64,000 bases of DNA from Flammeovirgaceae bacterium (GCA_016709845.1 JADJMA010000036.1:1-64000), one strand, 5' to 3'; shown: positions 1 through 12,020, counted from the first letter of the stretch. Notes: a model not told the origin generated them from the letters alone. Numbers and translations: made by a program.

Positions 1-1
1 A

Positions 2-336
2 GAAATTGAAAGAGGAGAGAAAATTAAACGAGAATATTATGAAGAAAAAAGTTTAACAAGTCTAAGTGAATTTATCGACAATAAAGTTGGTAAAAGGGGA
101 ACAAGAAGCGGGACAAATTTGAAGCAGAATACGATGCTTTCAAACTTGGGGTACTCATTCAACAAGCAAGACAAGAGAAAGGACTTACACAAGAACAAGT
201 AGCCGAACTATCAGGGACTAATAAGTCATATATTTCAAAACTTGAAAAAGATTTAAAGGACGTTCGTTTTTCGACACTTCAGAGAATTATAACAGAAGGA
301 CTCGGTGGACATCTTGAGATTTCAATTAAGTTTTGA
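2..336 (+). CDS. HigA-type XRE antitoxin, partial at left edge, frameshifted
   Basis: The C-terminal part reads as a helix-turn-helix protein: a FEAEYDAFKLG segment, then LTQEQVAELSG and NKSYISKLE as the two HTH helices, ending GGHLEISIKF at a TGA. This is the pattern of HigA-like antitoxins that pair with a RelE/HigB toxin, which would lie left of the window. The N-terminal part (EFIDNKVGKRGT) is in another frame. The two frames join near 95-110, where a one-base indel is the simplest explanation because the family pattern continues across it. The start codon is not visible. Family assignment rests on recognised motif order, not a database search. Confidence 0.7.
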
Positions 337-383
337 CGAGGGAGGGCACTACTCCCGTTCTTGTTGGTCGCTGATCAAAAAAT

Positions 384-415
384 AAGCCGACCCTGATTTA
401 ACAGAGTCGGCTTTT
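384..415. terminator. Bidirectional terminator
   Basis: An 8-bp perfect stem (aagccgac / gtcggctt) is flanked by A-rich sequence on the left and TTTT on the right. It sits between the convergent antitoxin gene and the propeller gene, so it can end both transcripts. Confidence 0.7.
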
Positions 416-434
416 AAAATTCAATTTCTATCCA

Positions 435-3400
435 TTACATCTTGGGCCCTAACTTCACATAAGGCGTCATGATGTTGTTAAATCTGCTCTTTAGTTCATC
501 GAATCTTTCATAAGCATCTTTACCTGGCTTTTGATCGGCCTGGCTAAGCATTCCCGCAGGTACCTAAGCTGATCAATGAGCATAGGCGTCATATAAATTC
601 CCTCCGGGGTTGCCAACTGATCTTGAATTAGCGCCAGTCGCTTTGTCCTCCTGTGTATATTGTTTTTTATTCTTACCGGCTTTAATCAATTTTTCTAATT
701 CCTTTCTTTTGGATTTAATGTCTTCCAAAACATGTTTTGCTGAATCTTCTAAAGCAACCACTTGCAATGAAAGCGTTTCCTGAGCTCGGATGTCTTCCAT
801 GCTCGTTTTAGTTAAATCAAGTTTTGGATCAACCTTCACTTCGAAGGTTTGAATAGTAGTTTCTCCATTCACCGTAAGGCGCGCCTGATAGATACCGGAC
901 CTTACCGTGGGGCCACCGCTTTTGCTTCGGGCCGGATCCTTATCCCAAGGACCTTCGTGATTTAAATCCCAACGGAAACGATGAACTCCAGCTTCTTTGC
1001 TTAAATCGGATTTCGATTTTTTGGTTTCGAATCCTGTGGCCATATCAACACCAACTTTAGTGGTGTCTATTGGAGGCACCGCACTGGTAAATGTTCTGAT
1101 CACTTTATTGTCGGGATTGATAATCTCCAATTTGATATCTTGTTCTTGGGCTGATTTCAAATCGTAATCGATATTAACTCCGGGTGCAGGATAATTAGGC
1201 ACAACATTTTTTCCGGTACCTCGGTAGTACATCCGATAAGAAGCATCGGGCTTAAACAGGAAAGCTGTTTTACTTTGTTTGGCTTTGGCTACTTGATGCA
1301 AGGATGAAATGTTATCCATTATCCAAAATGACCGACCCATCGTTGATAAGATCAAGTCATTGCGATACACCTTAATATCTGTTACAGGAGTGATGGGTAA
1401 ATTTTCCTGAAAGGATTGCCAGGTAGCACCATCATTAAAAGAAATAAACAATCCATATTCAGTACCTGCAAAAAGCAACCCTTCTTGATCAGGATCTTCG
1501 CGTACTGTTCTGGTAGGGAAACCTTCGGGAATTCCATTTGTTCCTGTGGTAAGCAGCGTCCATGTTTTACCATAGTCAAGTGTTTTATAAATGTAAGGTT
1601 TCCAATCACCTAACTGTTTGCCGTAAGATAGCCGCATAGGCTTTTCCTTCTTTGTGAGGCGATGGCTCTATACAATCTACACGGCCACCGGGAGGAAGTT
1701 GTTTGGGCGTTACATTTTCCCAACTCTTGCCTCCATCTTTAGTAACGTGAATAGGACCATCGTTAGCTCCTGTCCAAATTAATCCTTCCTTAATTCTCGA
1801 TTCATTGATTTCGTAGAGCGTACTATAATATTCTTCTCCGGTAATGTCTCTCGAGTAATGGGAGATCCGGAAATTACTTGTTTAGGTTCATTGGCTGTAA
1901 GATCTCCCGATATGGTTTCCCAGGTTACGCCATCGTTGGTGGTCTTATGCAAATATTGTGAGCCATAATACACCACATCCGGATTGTGAAAGGAAACAAA
2001 GACTGGTGATACACGCTGAAAGCGAAATTTCAAATCTTTAGGATTATGGCCGTAAATATTCATCGCACCTACATGATATTGACGCTCTTGTCCGAGCGCT
2101 TATCATATACCCGAAGTTTCCTTTACAATTTGAATAAACAATATTGGGATTGCCGGGCTTAGGAACTGCCGGCCCTGTTTCGCAACCTCCTACCGCCATC
2201 CAAAAAGCGCTTGGGCCTCCAGCCGCATCATAAGGCGGTAATGATGGAACGGATATGGTTGAGTTGTCTTGCTGACCTGCATATAGCCAGTATGGATATT
2301 GATCATCAACTTCTACTTGATACAATTCTGCTGTAGGTTGGTTATGTTGCGTGCTCCAGGATTTACCACCGTTGGTTGTAATGTTAGCACCACCATCATT
2401 GGATTGGATGAATTGTGATGTGTCGGTTGGATTAATCCACATGTCGTGGTTATCGCCATGAGGCGGATTTATTTCTGACCACTTTTTCCCTGCATCTTTT
2501 GACTTATAGAAATTGGTGGCCATCACAAAGATCACATCAGCATTGAGCGGGTTTGCGTCAATGTTACAATAGTAGAATGGTCTGTCTGTCAATTCTTTTT
2601 TGTTACTCACCAGTTTAAATGATTCGCCCTGGTCATCCGACCGATACACTCCCCGTTCATCTTTGGGTGCTTCTACTAATGCGTAAAGGCGATTGGGATC
2701 TGCTGGCGAAACTGCGAAATCAATTTTTCCAATCAGCCCCTGTGGTAATCCATTGGTTACTTTTTTCCAGTTGTCTCCACCATCTACCGATTTATAAATT
2801 CCACCAATTTTATTGGCCCCGCTAATAATTGTCCAGGGTTTGCGCTGATTGCGCCACATAGCAGCATATATAATGTTGGGATTGTTTGGTGCTAACTCGA
2901 TGTCAATCGCTCCCACACTGTCAGAAACGTAAAGAATTCTTTTCCAACTCTTTCCGCCATCATTGGTTCTATACACACCACGCTCTTCATTCGCATTGAA
3001 AGGTTGCCCTTGTGCGGCAACGTAGACTAAGTTGGGATTAGTGGGATGAACTTCCACCGCTCCTATCTGCCCGGCTTTTTCAAGACCTATGTGTGTCCAG
3101 GTTTTTCCAGCGTTTTCTGATTTATACATTCCGTCTCCAACGATGATATTGGAACGAATTCCATCTGAACCTGTACCGACATAAATAATTTTGGGATCTT
3201 CCTGATATACCTTAATGGCACCAATGGATGGGGATTTAAAAAATCCATCAGAAATGTTGGACCAGTTAATACCATAGTCTTCGGTTTTCCATACACCACC
3301 ACCGGTGGCGCCCATATAGAAAGTACCAGGCGTTTTGATTGCCCCCTGAACAGTAGTGGCGCGTCCTCCTCGGGAAGGGCCTACGTTGCGGAAGGTTAAG

Positions 3401-3504
3401 TTTTTGAAAAAGGTAGAATCAACGACCCCTGAATCCTGTGCATGTGCCTGATAGGCAAAGCCAACTATGAATAAAAAGAGTAAAGACTTTTTGAAAGGAA
3501 ACAT
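435..3504 (-). CDS. Secreted BNR/VPS10-like propeller protein ('glycosyl hydrolase'), frameshifted
   Basis: It begins with a signal peptide (FLFIVGFAYQAHAQ) and continues as repeated beta-propeller blades with the BNR/sortilin signature, seen as GGVWKTEDYGINW, GMYKSENAGKTW, GVYRTNDGGKSW and GIYKSVDGGDNW. The C-terminal third has a FlgD-like segment (HRFRWDLNHEG) and ends KLGPKM. Proteins of this type, about 1000 residues, are common exported Bacteroidota proteins, often labelled glycosyl hydrolase or VPS10-domain protein with no proven substrate. Here the frame breaks near 2055, 1780, 1640, 570 and 545, but the family sequence continues across each break, so I treat it as one gene. I cannot tell sequence error from real decay at this locus alone. 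Confidence 0.8.
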
Positions 3505-3720
3505 ATATTTTGATTTGGTTAAATAATGCTAACTATGAATTGAATAGCCTAAAAATCAACTAATCGGAGCAATACTCAACTAAAGTTTTGCTGAACGCAC
3601 CGAATTGGTTTTAATAGGCGATTGCATTATCAATAATCCATTTATTCTAAGGGCAGTCTCACTCTCGGGCCTCAGCGGTAGGCTATGGACTTGGATGTGA
3701 TTGATAGAAGTTACCCTTAA

Positions 3721-4926
3721 TCATCTCCTTTTAATTTTGTAAAACGAATAGCCAACACCCCATTCTATAAAGTCAGAGTAGAAGCGATCGTAAACGCGTA
3801 AGCTGGCTCTAAGAAAAATGCTCTTCGATAAATCATATCGAAGCCCAACTCGTCCGTACCAAACACCTTTGCTACTGGGAACTTTAAGATTCAGTCCAGC
3901 TTGTGTAATCAACGTCCAGCGATGCACCATGTATTCATGCGAGATGTGAACACCCGGCCAATAAAAAAGATGAGACGGAACATTACCGGTTGGATATTGG
4001 GACTCATAATCTTCAACTAATGAAGCATCGTAAAATAAATCCAGACCTGCTCCAAACTTTCCGTTATAGTTGTAGTGACGCGCAACATCTACACTTAACG
4101 AAGCCGTAAAGTAATAAATGTGATCGTCCATATCCTTGTACGTAGTTGCCACGCCTCCACTACCCACTGCATAGAATTCATACATCGGTTTAAAGGGATC
4201 GATCACATGCTGGATATTTTTAGGAGCATAGAGAGATACCGGATCACCCTCGTAATCTTTGGGCTTGGGAGGTGTCAGTCTATATCGCAACGATAAATTT
4301 GCTCCATGTAAATTCACCCCATCATTCGGAGACCGAATACGACCATTCGACATATGATCTACATTGATTCCAACAATTCCATCCCATCGGTTGGATAATT
4401 TGAGTTCATACTGAAGTCCAAGCATCACTATGAAATTCACCGAGGAACCGATTACTTTTTGTTCCGGGTTGGTTTGAGGATCATATCGCTTCCATCCATA
4501 CGATAAGCCAATATCAAAATCATAGGATAACCTGGATTTCCTGAACTGAAAAATAGATTCATTAAAGAAGATATAGGTTGAAAACGGATTCCCGAGAATA
4601 TTATCTGTTGGCTGAAAGAAGAATTTACTGATGCCTAATCCATAGGTAGGATAATGATGGACTTGTTGCCATTTCTTTCTACCATATCCTATGAGGCCAT
4701 AGCGAAAGTCAACAGATTGAAATGGATTTTCTTCAATATAACGAACACCGGGTTCTCCTGAATGTACGAATGTTCCGAGTTGATACCGAACCTGTAGAAA
4801 TGAAGTCTTTGGAAATAATTTCTGATCAGCACTATCGGCTATATTGAAAAACCAGTTTTGCGCATAACTGGTTTGAATACATAAGATGTAGAATAGTATT
4901 ACTCCCGCAGGCTTCAAGACATTCAT
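3721..4926 (-). CDS. PagL-like lipid A deacylase (acyloxyacyl hydrolase family)
   Basis: This intact 401-residue protein has an N-terminal signal peptide (ILFYILCIQTSYAQ) and alternating beta-barrel-like strands. Residues around 196-215 carry the H-x-S-N-G catalytic signature of PagL 3-O-deacylases (DHMSNGRIRSPNDGVN). PagL removes an acyl chain from lipid A in the outer membrane. Bacteroidota members are longer than the roughly 150-residue proteobacterial enzyme, as here, with an extra C-terminal barrel-like half. It is monocistronic, with at least 80 bp of spacing on both sides. Activity is inferred from the motif only. Confidence 0.8.
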   Translation of the reverse strand: MNVLKPAGVILFYILCIQTSYAQNWFFNIADSADQKLFPKTSFLQVRYQLGTFVHSGEPGVRYIEENPFQSVDFRYGLIGYGRKKWQQVHHYPTYGLGISKFFFQPTDNILGNPFSTYIFFNESIFQFRKSRLSYDFDIGLSYGWKRYDPQTNPEQKVIGSSVNFIVMLGLQYELKLSNRWDGIVGINVDHMSNGRIRSPNDGVNLHGANLSLRYRLTPPKPKDYEGDPVSLYAPKNIQHVIDPFKPMYEFYAVGSGGVATTYKDMDDHIYYFTASLSVDVARHYNYNGKFGAGLDLFYDASLVEDYESQYPTGNVPSHLFYWPGVHISHEYMVHRWTLITQAGLNLKVPSSKGVWYGRVGLRYDLSKSIFLRASLRVYDRFYSDFIEWGVGYSFYKIKRR

Positions 4927-5009
4927 GAATTGAAATAAAATCTATAATTCTCATTGGCCCTCATTCCAAGTGGAGTCTCCCGTTTCGGGGACTCTGCGTT
5001 TTGTTCATA

Positions 5010-5401
5010 CTAAGATATGATTTTTAAAGAAACCTCAGAGAATGAAATTCTTTTCTTTGGAGTTGTAAAAATCTTATGGTTAAAATCCGTCTCCCTTACT
5101 TGTAATTTCTCGCCCTCCTTAGTAATAATAAAAATGTCTTTAAGGCGGTACCTGTATTCATCGCCAAAATAACTTTCGGAAGTAATATACTCTACTCTCA
5201 GGCCCGAAGCTTTATGGAGCAGAACGGTTTCACCGACACGAAAGATTTCATCCATCGCTTTTCGTTCTGATTGCAAATATTCTTCAGGGATAAATCAGTG
5301 AATGACTTCCTATCAAAAGGGTCAATAGAATCCTTCTCCACCATCACTTCCTTCAAGCCGATAGCAGCCAGCAGCGCTTGTTTGTCCGAATTTGTTTCCA
5401 T
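5010..5401 (-). CDS. Small unknown protein, frameshifted
   Basis: Two overlapping frames join into one roughly 130-residue protein. The first starts METNSDKQALLAAIG and runs to FTDLS; the second continues EEYLQSERKAMDEIFRVGE and ends at 5010. The change of frame lies near 5285 and is probably a single-base indel. I do not recognise a family. The second half is beta-rich and hydrophilic with no signal peptide, so it is presumably cytoplasmic. It is divergent from dnaE with about 180 bp between the starts, and nothing else is evident in that gap. A short GC-rich hairpin (gagtctcc / ggggactc) lies just downstream at about 4972-4993. Confidence 0.45.
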
Positions 5402-5580
5402 TTGTCTTTTCTGATAGCTAAAAATAATCAAATCTTCTTTAGGGATCACTTGCTAAAGATTTGGAATACAAACGCTTAATAAACATCTGAACTGGCGGTG
5501 TTATTAATGAATGAAACATTCCAATTTTTATGTGGCTAGTCGGCTCAATCCGCTTACCTTTACCGGGCAACCACTACTGC

Positions 5581-8500
5581 ATGTATTTAATTTTCGACAC
5601 GGAAACCACAGGGCTTCCGCATAATAAAACCGCACCCCTTACTGACCTCGACAACTGGCCGCGCCTGGTGCAAATCGCGTGGCAACTGCACGACAATCAT
5701 GGCAAGCTGTTATCACAACAAAGTTTTATTGTTAAACCAGAAGGGTTTGATATTCCTTTTAATTCGGAACAAATACACGGTATTAGTACCAAGCGCGCGT
5801 TGGAAGAAGGCGCGCCTTTTCTTGATGTTTTAAAAGCTTTTACTACAGATTTAGAGAACACCAAACTACTGGTTGGCCACAACATTGAATTTGATATAAA
5901 TATTATCGGAGCGGAGTTTATTCGTCAGGCACTCGCCACCGAATATTTTCTATCACTCGATAAATTAGACACGGGCATTGTCTCTATCGAATTTTGTCAA
6001 CTTAAAGGCGGTATCGGAGGTCGTTTGAAAATGCTGCGACTCACTGAGCTTCACGAAAACTTTTTGGCTACGCGTTTGAAGACGCACACGATGCGAGTTA
6101 TGATGTAGCGGCAACAGCCCGTGCTTTCTTTGGCTTGATCGATAAAAAAGTTGTAAAGCCTTTTGATTCTACAGCCGTAGCGCAAATCGAATATGAAGAG
6201 CCAAACCTGGCTGTCGGAAATTCAGCCAAGCGTGAAAAGAAAAAAGGTAGCGACTACACATCGGGTACACTCAGCAAAGACCTGATTGATAAACCATTCG
6301 TTCATTTGCATTTGCATTCCCAGTTTTCAGTACTGCAGGCAGTGCCTAATGTTCATGACATTGTCGCGAAAGCAAAAGCGGAGAACATGCCTGCAGTAGC
6401 ACTCACCGATTTTGGAAACATGTATGGGGCCTTCAAATTTGTGAGCGAAGCCTTGAAGCACAATATGAAGCCGATTGTGGGCTGCGAGTTATTCATATCC
6501 GAAGAACGTAAAAAACTAAAGTTCACAAAAGATAATCCCGACAAGCGCTACAACCAGGTGTTGCTCGCAAAAAATAAAACGGGGTATCAAAATTTAGCCA
6601 AACTTAGTTCACTCGGTTTTATCGAAGGCCTTTACGGAATTTATCCGCGTGTTGATAAAGAGTTGATCAAACAATATCGGGAAGGGTTGATTGCCACAAC
6701 CGGTTCGCTAACCAGTGAAATCCCCCACCTGATTTTAAACGTAGGCGAAAAGCAAGCCGAAGAAGTATTTGTTTGGTGGCATAAGTTGTTTGGTGAAGAT
6801 TTTTATATCGAATTGAATCGCCACGACACGCGTGAAGAAGACCGTGTTAATGAAACACTTTTAAAATTTGCCGAAAAACATAACGTTAAATATTTCGCGG
6901 CCAATGAGTGCTTCTACCTAACCAAAGAGGAATCCAACGCGCACGATGTATTACTCTGTATAAAAGAAGGGGAATTTCAATCCACGCCTATCGGTTCGGG
7001 CCGGGGTACGCGCTATGGATTGCCAAACAGTAATTACTATTTCAAGTCGCAGGAAGAAATGAAATCGCTCTTCCACGATTTACCTGATTCAATTACAACT
7101 ATTGACGAAATCATTAATAAAGTAGAGACGTATGAATTAAAGCGCAACGTGCTGCTACCTAAGTTTGATATACCTAAAGATTTTTCCAGCGAAGATGATT
7201 ACCTGAAACATCTCACGTATGAAGGCGCTAAAAAAGATATCCGGAATTAACACAAGAAATAAAAGAGCGAATTGACTTTGAATTAGAAACTATTAAGAAG
7301 ACGGGCTACCCAGGTTACTTCCTCATCGTGGCAGACTTTACTGGTAAAGCCCGCGAAATGGGAGTAAGTGTTGGCCCTGGGCGCGGATCAGCTGCTGGTT
7401 CTGCCGTAGCTTTTTGTATAGGCATTACGAATGTTGACCCTATCGCGTATGATTTACTTTTCGAACGTTTTCTAAATCCAGATCGGGTATCACTTCCCGA
7501 TATTGATATTGACTTTGACGATGAAGGTCGGGACAAAGTATTGAAGTACGTCATTGAAAAGTATGGCCATAATCAGGTAGCGCAAATTATTACGTATGGT
7601 ACCATGGCCGCTAAGTCATCCATCCGTGACTGTGCGCGCGTAATGGAGTTACCTTTAGCGGAAGCAAACACCATTGCCAAGTTGGTGCCGGAGCGACCAG
7701 GTACTTCGTTGGAAAAAGCTTTTGAAGAAGTAAAAGAGTTAAGTGAACTTAGAAAGGGAAGTGATCTTAAATCACAAGTAATAAAGCAAGCGATTGTATT
7801 GGAGGGTTCGCTTCGCAACACAGGCACGCATGCGTGTGGGGTTATCATTACCCCTGATGAACTCACCAAGTTTGTTCCCGTGTCTACAGCCAAAGACAGC
7901 GATATGCTGGTAACACAATTCGACAACAGCGTAGTGGAAAGTGCCGGTATGTTGAAGATGGACTTTCTTGGATTAACGACACTATCGATTATCAAGACGG
8001 CTATTAAAAATATTAAGAAACGTAAAGGCGTTGACATCGATATTGATACTATTCCACTTAATGATACTCTTACGTATCAACTGTACCAACGAGGTGATAC
8101 TACAGGCACATTTCAGTTTGAATCCGATGGCATGCAAAATTATTTGCGTGGATTAAAGCCCGATAAGTTTGAGGATTTGATTGCCATGAACGCGCTCTAC
8201 CGACCCGGGCCTATGGAATATATTCCAGCTTTTATTGCGCGAAAGCATGGGCGCGAACCCATCAAGTACGACTTGCCTGTGATGGAAGAATACCTGAAAG
8301 ACACATACGGCATTACGGTTTATCAGGAACAAGTCATGTTGCTTTCGCAGACATTGGCAAACTTTTCGAAAGGCGATGCGGATGTGTTGCGTAAAGCAAT
8401 GGGTAAGAAGCAAAAGGAAGTGCTGGATAAGATGAAGGATAAGTTCATTGCCGGCTGTAAAACTAATGGCCATGATGAACGGATTGCCGAAAAAGTCTGG

Positions 8501-9877
8501 AAGGACTGGGAGGCCTTTGCACAATACGCCTTTAACAAATCACACTCCACCTGTTATTCCCTCGTTGCCTACCACACGGCTTATTTAAAAGCGAACTACC
8601 CGGCCGAGTACATGGCGGCTATTCTTACACATTCACAAAACAATTTAGATAACGTTACTTATTTTATCGAGGACTGCCGCAAGCAAGGTATTGAAGTATT
8701 GGGTCCGCATGTAAATGAATCGGGTGTTCACTTTGAAGTGAATAAGGAAGGACAAATTCGCTTTGGACTCGGTGCGATTAAAGGAGCGGGAGAAGCAGCC
8801 GTAGAAGCAATCATTGCAGAGCGCGAAGCACATGGAGTCTATAAAGATATTTTTGATTTCGCCAGACGATTGAACCAGCGTGCTGTAAACAAAAAAACAT
8901 TTGAATGCCTCGCCTTATCCGGAGGGTTTGATTGCTTTACCGAATATCATCGCAGGCAATACATGACTGCAAAAGACGGAGACCTTTCTCTCACCGAAAA
9001 AGTAATTCGGTACTCTGCTAAAATGCATCAGGAAGAACAAAGTGCCCAGGCCAGTTTATTTGGAGAGTCTACCGGAACCCAAATGCCCGCACCTAAGATT
9101 GAATCTATTGAACCCTTTAGCGAAATCGAAAAGTTACATTTTGAAAAAGAAGTAGTAGGTGTTTACATCTCCGGCCATCCACTCGATAATTTCCGGGTGG
9201 AGATGGATACCTTTTGTACCACTTCGGTTACTGCATTAACCGATATCGAAAGTCTGGAAGGAAAAGAATGTAAAGTGGGTGGCATTGTTTCGAGTGTTGA
9301 ACACCGCATGACAAAAACCGGACGGCCATTTGGTAAATTAATTCTGGAAGATTATAGCGGCAAATTTGAATTCATGCTTTGGAGCGATGACTACATGAAA
9401 TTTAAATCGTACCTAATGCCCGGATTATTCCTCTTTATAGAAGGAGGCGTAATTAGAAAATCGTGGGGCGATCAAAATCTGGAATTTAAAATCCGAAACA
9501 TCGAAATCTTAAACGAGCTTGCGGCCAAACGAATTCAAGGTTTGGCCCTTCGTGTTGAGTTGAATACGGTTTCCGAGACTTTCATTAATCAGATGGAGAA
9601 GTTGTGTAAAAAGTATAGTGGGCAAGCTACCCTCACTTTTTATGTGCGCGATTCCGAAGAAGGCATTCAGACTGAGTTGATTTCCAGAACCAATCGGGTA
9701 AAGGTGAGCAACGAACTAATCAAAGAGCTGAAACGGTTTACCGAAGTAGGGGTAATTACCGACAAAGCAGAAACCCGTTGGCTGTCGGAATCCGCGGCTA
9801 AATCTGTACTTTTGGAAAAACCTGAACTTGGAACAATTTCCTCTGCCTTTATGTTGGAGACTGAGACAATAGAATAA
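5581..9877 (+). CDS. dnaE: DNA polymerase III alpha subunit with N-terminal DnaQ-type exonuclease (two frameshifts)
   Basis: This is the replicative polymerase with its proofreading domain fused in front. Residues 1-175 form a DEDDh exonuclease: FDTETTG (ExoI), VGHNIEFD (ExoII) and HDASYD (ExoIII). The PHP domain follows (HLHLHSQFS), then the polymerase core with GPGRGSAAGS and the metal-binding PDIDIDFDDEGR, a helix-hairpin-helix region and a C-terminal OB-fold. I chose the ATG at 5581 because MYLIFDTETTG is the family start; an in-frame ATG at 5530 would add an unlikely 17 residues. The frame breaks near 6060 and 7240, where single-base indels restore HDASYD and the stretch before GYPGYFLIVADF. 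Since dnaE is essential, these are most likely sequence errors. Total length is about 1430 residues. Confidence 0.93.
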
Positions 9878-9902
9878 CACAAACACTTTTAATAATTATA
9901 CC

Positions 9903-10226
9903 ATGGGTAAAACATTGGAACTCAACGATTCAAACTTTGATGAAACCATTAATAGCGACAAACCAGTACTGGTTGACTTCTGGGCCGAGTGGTGCGGACC
10001 GTGCAAGATGATCGGGCCGGTAGTGGAAGAACTTGCCGGAGATTACGAAGGCAAAGCGATAGTTGCTAAATTAAACGTGGATGAAAACCCACAAGTGACC
10101 GCTCGCTTTGGCGTTCGCTCCATCCCTACCCTGCTTGTCTTTAAAAATGGTCAGGTTGTTGACAAGCAAGTGGGTGCAGTTCCTAAATCGGTGCTAGCCC
10201 AGAAGCTGCAAGCACAGGTAGTTTAA
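9903..10226 (+). CDS. trxA: Thioredoxin
   Basis: This intact 107-residue protein has the thioredoxin fold and the redox motif WCGPCK (Cys31 and Cys34), followed by the cis-proline segment SIPTLLVFKNG. It reduces cytoplasmic disulfides using thioredoxin reductase. The gene starts 25 bp after the dnaE stop on the same strand and may be cotranscribed with it. A rho-independent terminator follows directly. Length and motifs match canonical TrxA. Confidence 0.96.
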   Translation: MGKTLELNDSNFDETINSDKPVLVDFWAEWCGPCKMIGPVVEELAGDYEGKAIVAKLNVDENPQVTARFGVRSIPTLLVFKNGQVVDKQVGAVPKSVLAQKLQAQVV

Positions 10227-10247
10227 ACTCGTAACGCATATTTATAA

Positions 10248-10283
10248 AAAAGCCGATACAGGTATTTGTATTGGCTTTTTTTG
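10248..10283 (+). terminator. Rho-independent terminator after trxA
   Basis: The sequence aagccgataca pairs with tgtattggctt (one G-T pair) and is followed by a run of T. It lies 22 bp after the trxA stop and closes the dnaE-trxA unit. Confidence 0.85.
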
Positions 10284-10418
10284 TTGAATGAAAATTACGG
10301 TTTGTGAGGACACAAACCGTGGATTTAATTACAAGCTTTAGAAAGCCAGCACAGATAAGTTGACTTTTTTAGTTTCAAGCTAATGGGTATCTTCCATAGT
10401 TGTTTCGAAAACAATGCT

Positions 10419-10829
10419 ATGAAGAAACTCTTCGACCCCACTCCTATCCAACCCGACAAAATTCTGGGTGCAATTCGAATTGTGCTCGGCTTATTGACTG
10501 TCTATCACGGATTAGAAGTCTTTCAATCAGAACTTATTAATGAATATGCCACATGGGCACCTTTTCAGGGATCGTATGGAAAGCTGATGGTCTATGTAGG
10601 AAAGTCTTCCGAATTACTGGCAGGTCTGCTTTTGACTGCTGGCGCCTTTACACGTGTAGGGGCACTGTTCCTTATCGGTGCACTGGGTTACATTACCTTT
10701 TTTGTAGGCCAGGGTCACTTTTGGTATGAAGATCAGCATCCCTTTATGTTTGTTTTACTTGGCGTGATCTATTTATTCTATGGCCCGGGTGCCTGGAGTG
10801 TGGATAGAGGGCTGGCTAAAAAGAATTAG
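10419..10829 (+). CDS. DoxX-family membrane protein
   Basis: The protein has about 136 residues from the ATG at 10419 (MKKLFDPTPIQPD); an in-frame ATG at 10383 would add 12 residues with no family support. Four hydrophobic segments are visible: ILGAIRIVLGLL, SSELLAGLLLTAG, ALFLIGALGYITFF and MFVLLGVIYLFYG. The hydrophobic spacing and the small size fit the DoxX/DoxD-like family of inner-membrane proteins, whose biochemical role is mostly undefined. It stands alone between the trxA terminator and a lipoprotein gene. Confidence 0.7.
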   Translation: MKKLFDPTPIQPDKILGAIRIVLGLLTVYHGLEVFQSELINEYATWAPFQGSYGKLMVYVGKSSELLAGLLLTAGAFTRVGALFLIGALGYITFFVGQGHFWYEDQHPFMFVLLGVIYLFYGPGAWSVDRGLAKKN

Positions 10830-10917
10830 GTTTGGAACAATCTTGTTAGAATTTGACAAATTACTGTTAAGCAAATGATCGTATCATACCGCACTTTTAT
10901 ATCAAATTCCATTGATT

Positions 10918-11955
10918 ATGAAAAAAATCTGGTTGTACACTGCTTTGGTTCTCTTTGCCTGTGAAACCACGGGAGATCCAAGTCTTATCGTTCAAGAGAA
11001 TCCCTTTCTTGAATTTACCCTGCCGGGGCAAACTCTTCCCTCCAGTATAAATGAACAAGAACAAAAATTAACCTTTGAGGTTAGTCACAAAACAGATCGG
11101 ACCCATCTGGTGCCTACATTTAAAATCCCGGCAGGCCATTCTATTTATGTAAACGGAATACTGCAAGAATCAGGTAAGAGTACGGTGGACTTTAGTCAAC
11201 GCGTAACGTATGAAGTTAAAGGCGCAAATAATCGCGTATCGCAGTGGACAGTTTCTGCAACCCCATTAAACTGTAAAATTCTCATTGATGCCTCCCACGA
11301 TGGTGGTGTCTGGTGGTTTCCGCAATGGGAAGGTACTGGTTTTGATTCCAACACCGCCCATCAAGGACAGCTCTTTGCAAGCAAGTTGCGAGAAAAGGGG
11401 TTTGAAGTTTCGGAATTGGGACGCGGCAAAGAGCTAACGGATGAGATGTTTTTTGGATCCTATATCATTATTCGTGTGGGTGGCTTCGAGCCTTACACCA
11501 AAAAAGAATTGGGGGTATATTCAAGATTGCTCGATCGTGGTATGAATCTGGTTTTTTTCACAGATCACAAAAAAAATGACCCCACTGATGAATTAGGAGA
11601 CTTATTAGGATTAAATTTTAAAGGTGTAGCATCTGGCGAAATTGTGAAATTTACAGATCACCCTATCACTGCTGGCCTTACTTCCATTCCTTACATTGCA
11701 GGCTCAGCGTTGACAAATTCAAATGAACAACCTTCAATCGAAATTCTGGGCTGGTTAAATTCTGACGCATACGCTGATTTAAATTTCAATGGAGTTCAGG
11801 ATACTTCTGAGCCCGTTGGACCACCCGTGATGGGTGTTTTAAATTATTCGAAGAGCAAGATTTTCTTTATTGGCGATTCGAATGGAATCGAAATTCAACC
11901 CCAGCCTTTCATCGACAACCTGATTACCTGGATGGGGCAATGTGCACTTTATTAA
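10918..11955 (+). CDS. Lipoprotein with glutamine-amidotransferase-like (DUF4350-type) domain
   Basis: The preferred start is the ATG at 10918 (MKKIWLYT); the upstream TTG adds only two residues. The signal ends in a lipobox (LVLFAC), so Cys14 or so is probably lipidated. Residues 25-115 look like a beta-sandwich segment. The second half (FDSNTAHQGQLFASKLREKGFEVSEL, then YIIIRVGG and GVLNYSKSKIFFIGDS) resembles the flavodoxin-like/GATase-1-like fold of DUF4350 proteins, which often bind rather than hydrolyse. No catalytic Cys-His pair is obvious. Function is unknown. Confidence 0.6.
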   Translation: MKKIWLYTALVLFACETTGDPSLIVQENPFLEFTLPGQTLPSSINEQEQKLTFEVSHKTDRTHLVPTFKIPAGHSIYVNGILQESGKSTVDFSQRVTYEVKGANNRVSQWTVSATPLNCKILIDASHDGGVWWFPQWEGTGFDSNTAHQGQLFASKLREKGFEVSELGRGKELTDEMFFGSYIIIRVGGFEPYTKKELGVYSRLLDRGMNLVFFTDHKKNDPTDELGDLLGLNFKGVASGEIVKFTDHPITAGLTSIPYIAGSALTNSNEQPSIEILGWLNSDAYADLNFNGVQDTSEPVGPPVMGVLNYSKSKIFFIGDSNGIEIQPQPFIDNLITWMGQCALY

Positions 11956-12020
11956 ATTTCTTTATTTAAGGATCACACCGTACTTTTAATAAGCACATTC
12001 GCCAGATGCTATTTAAATGA

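Noticed and set aside
8153..8524. Minus-strand frames within dnaE
   Set aside because: They are antisense shadows of a clearly conserved polymerase.
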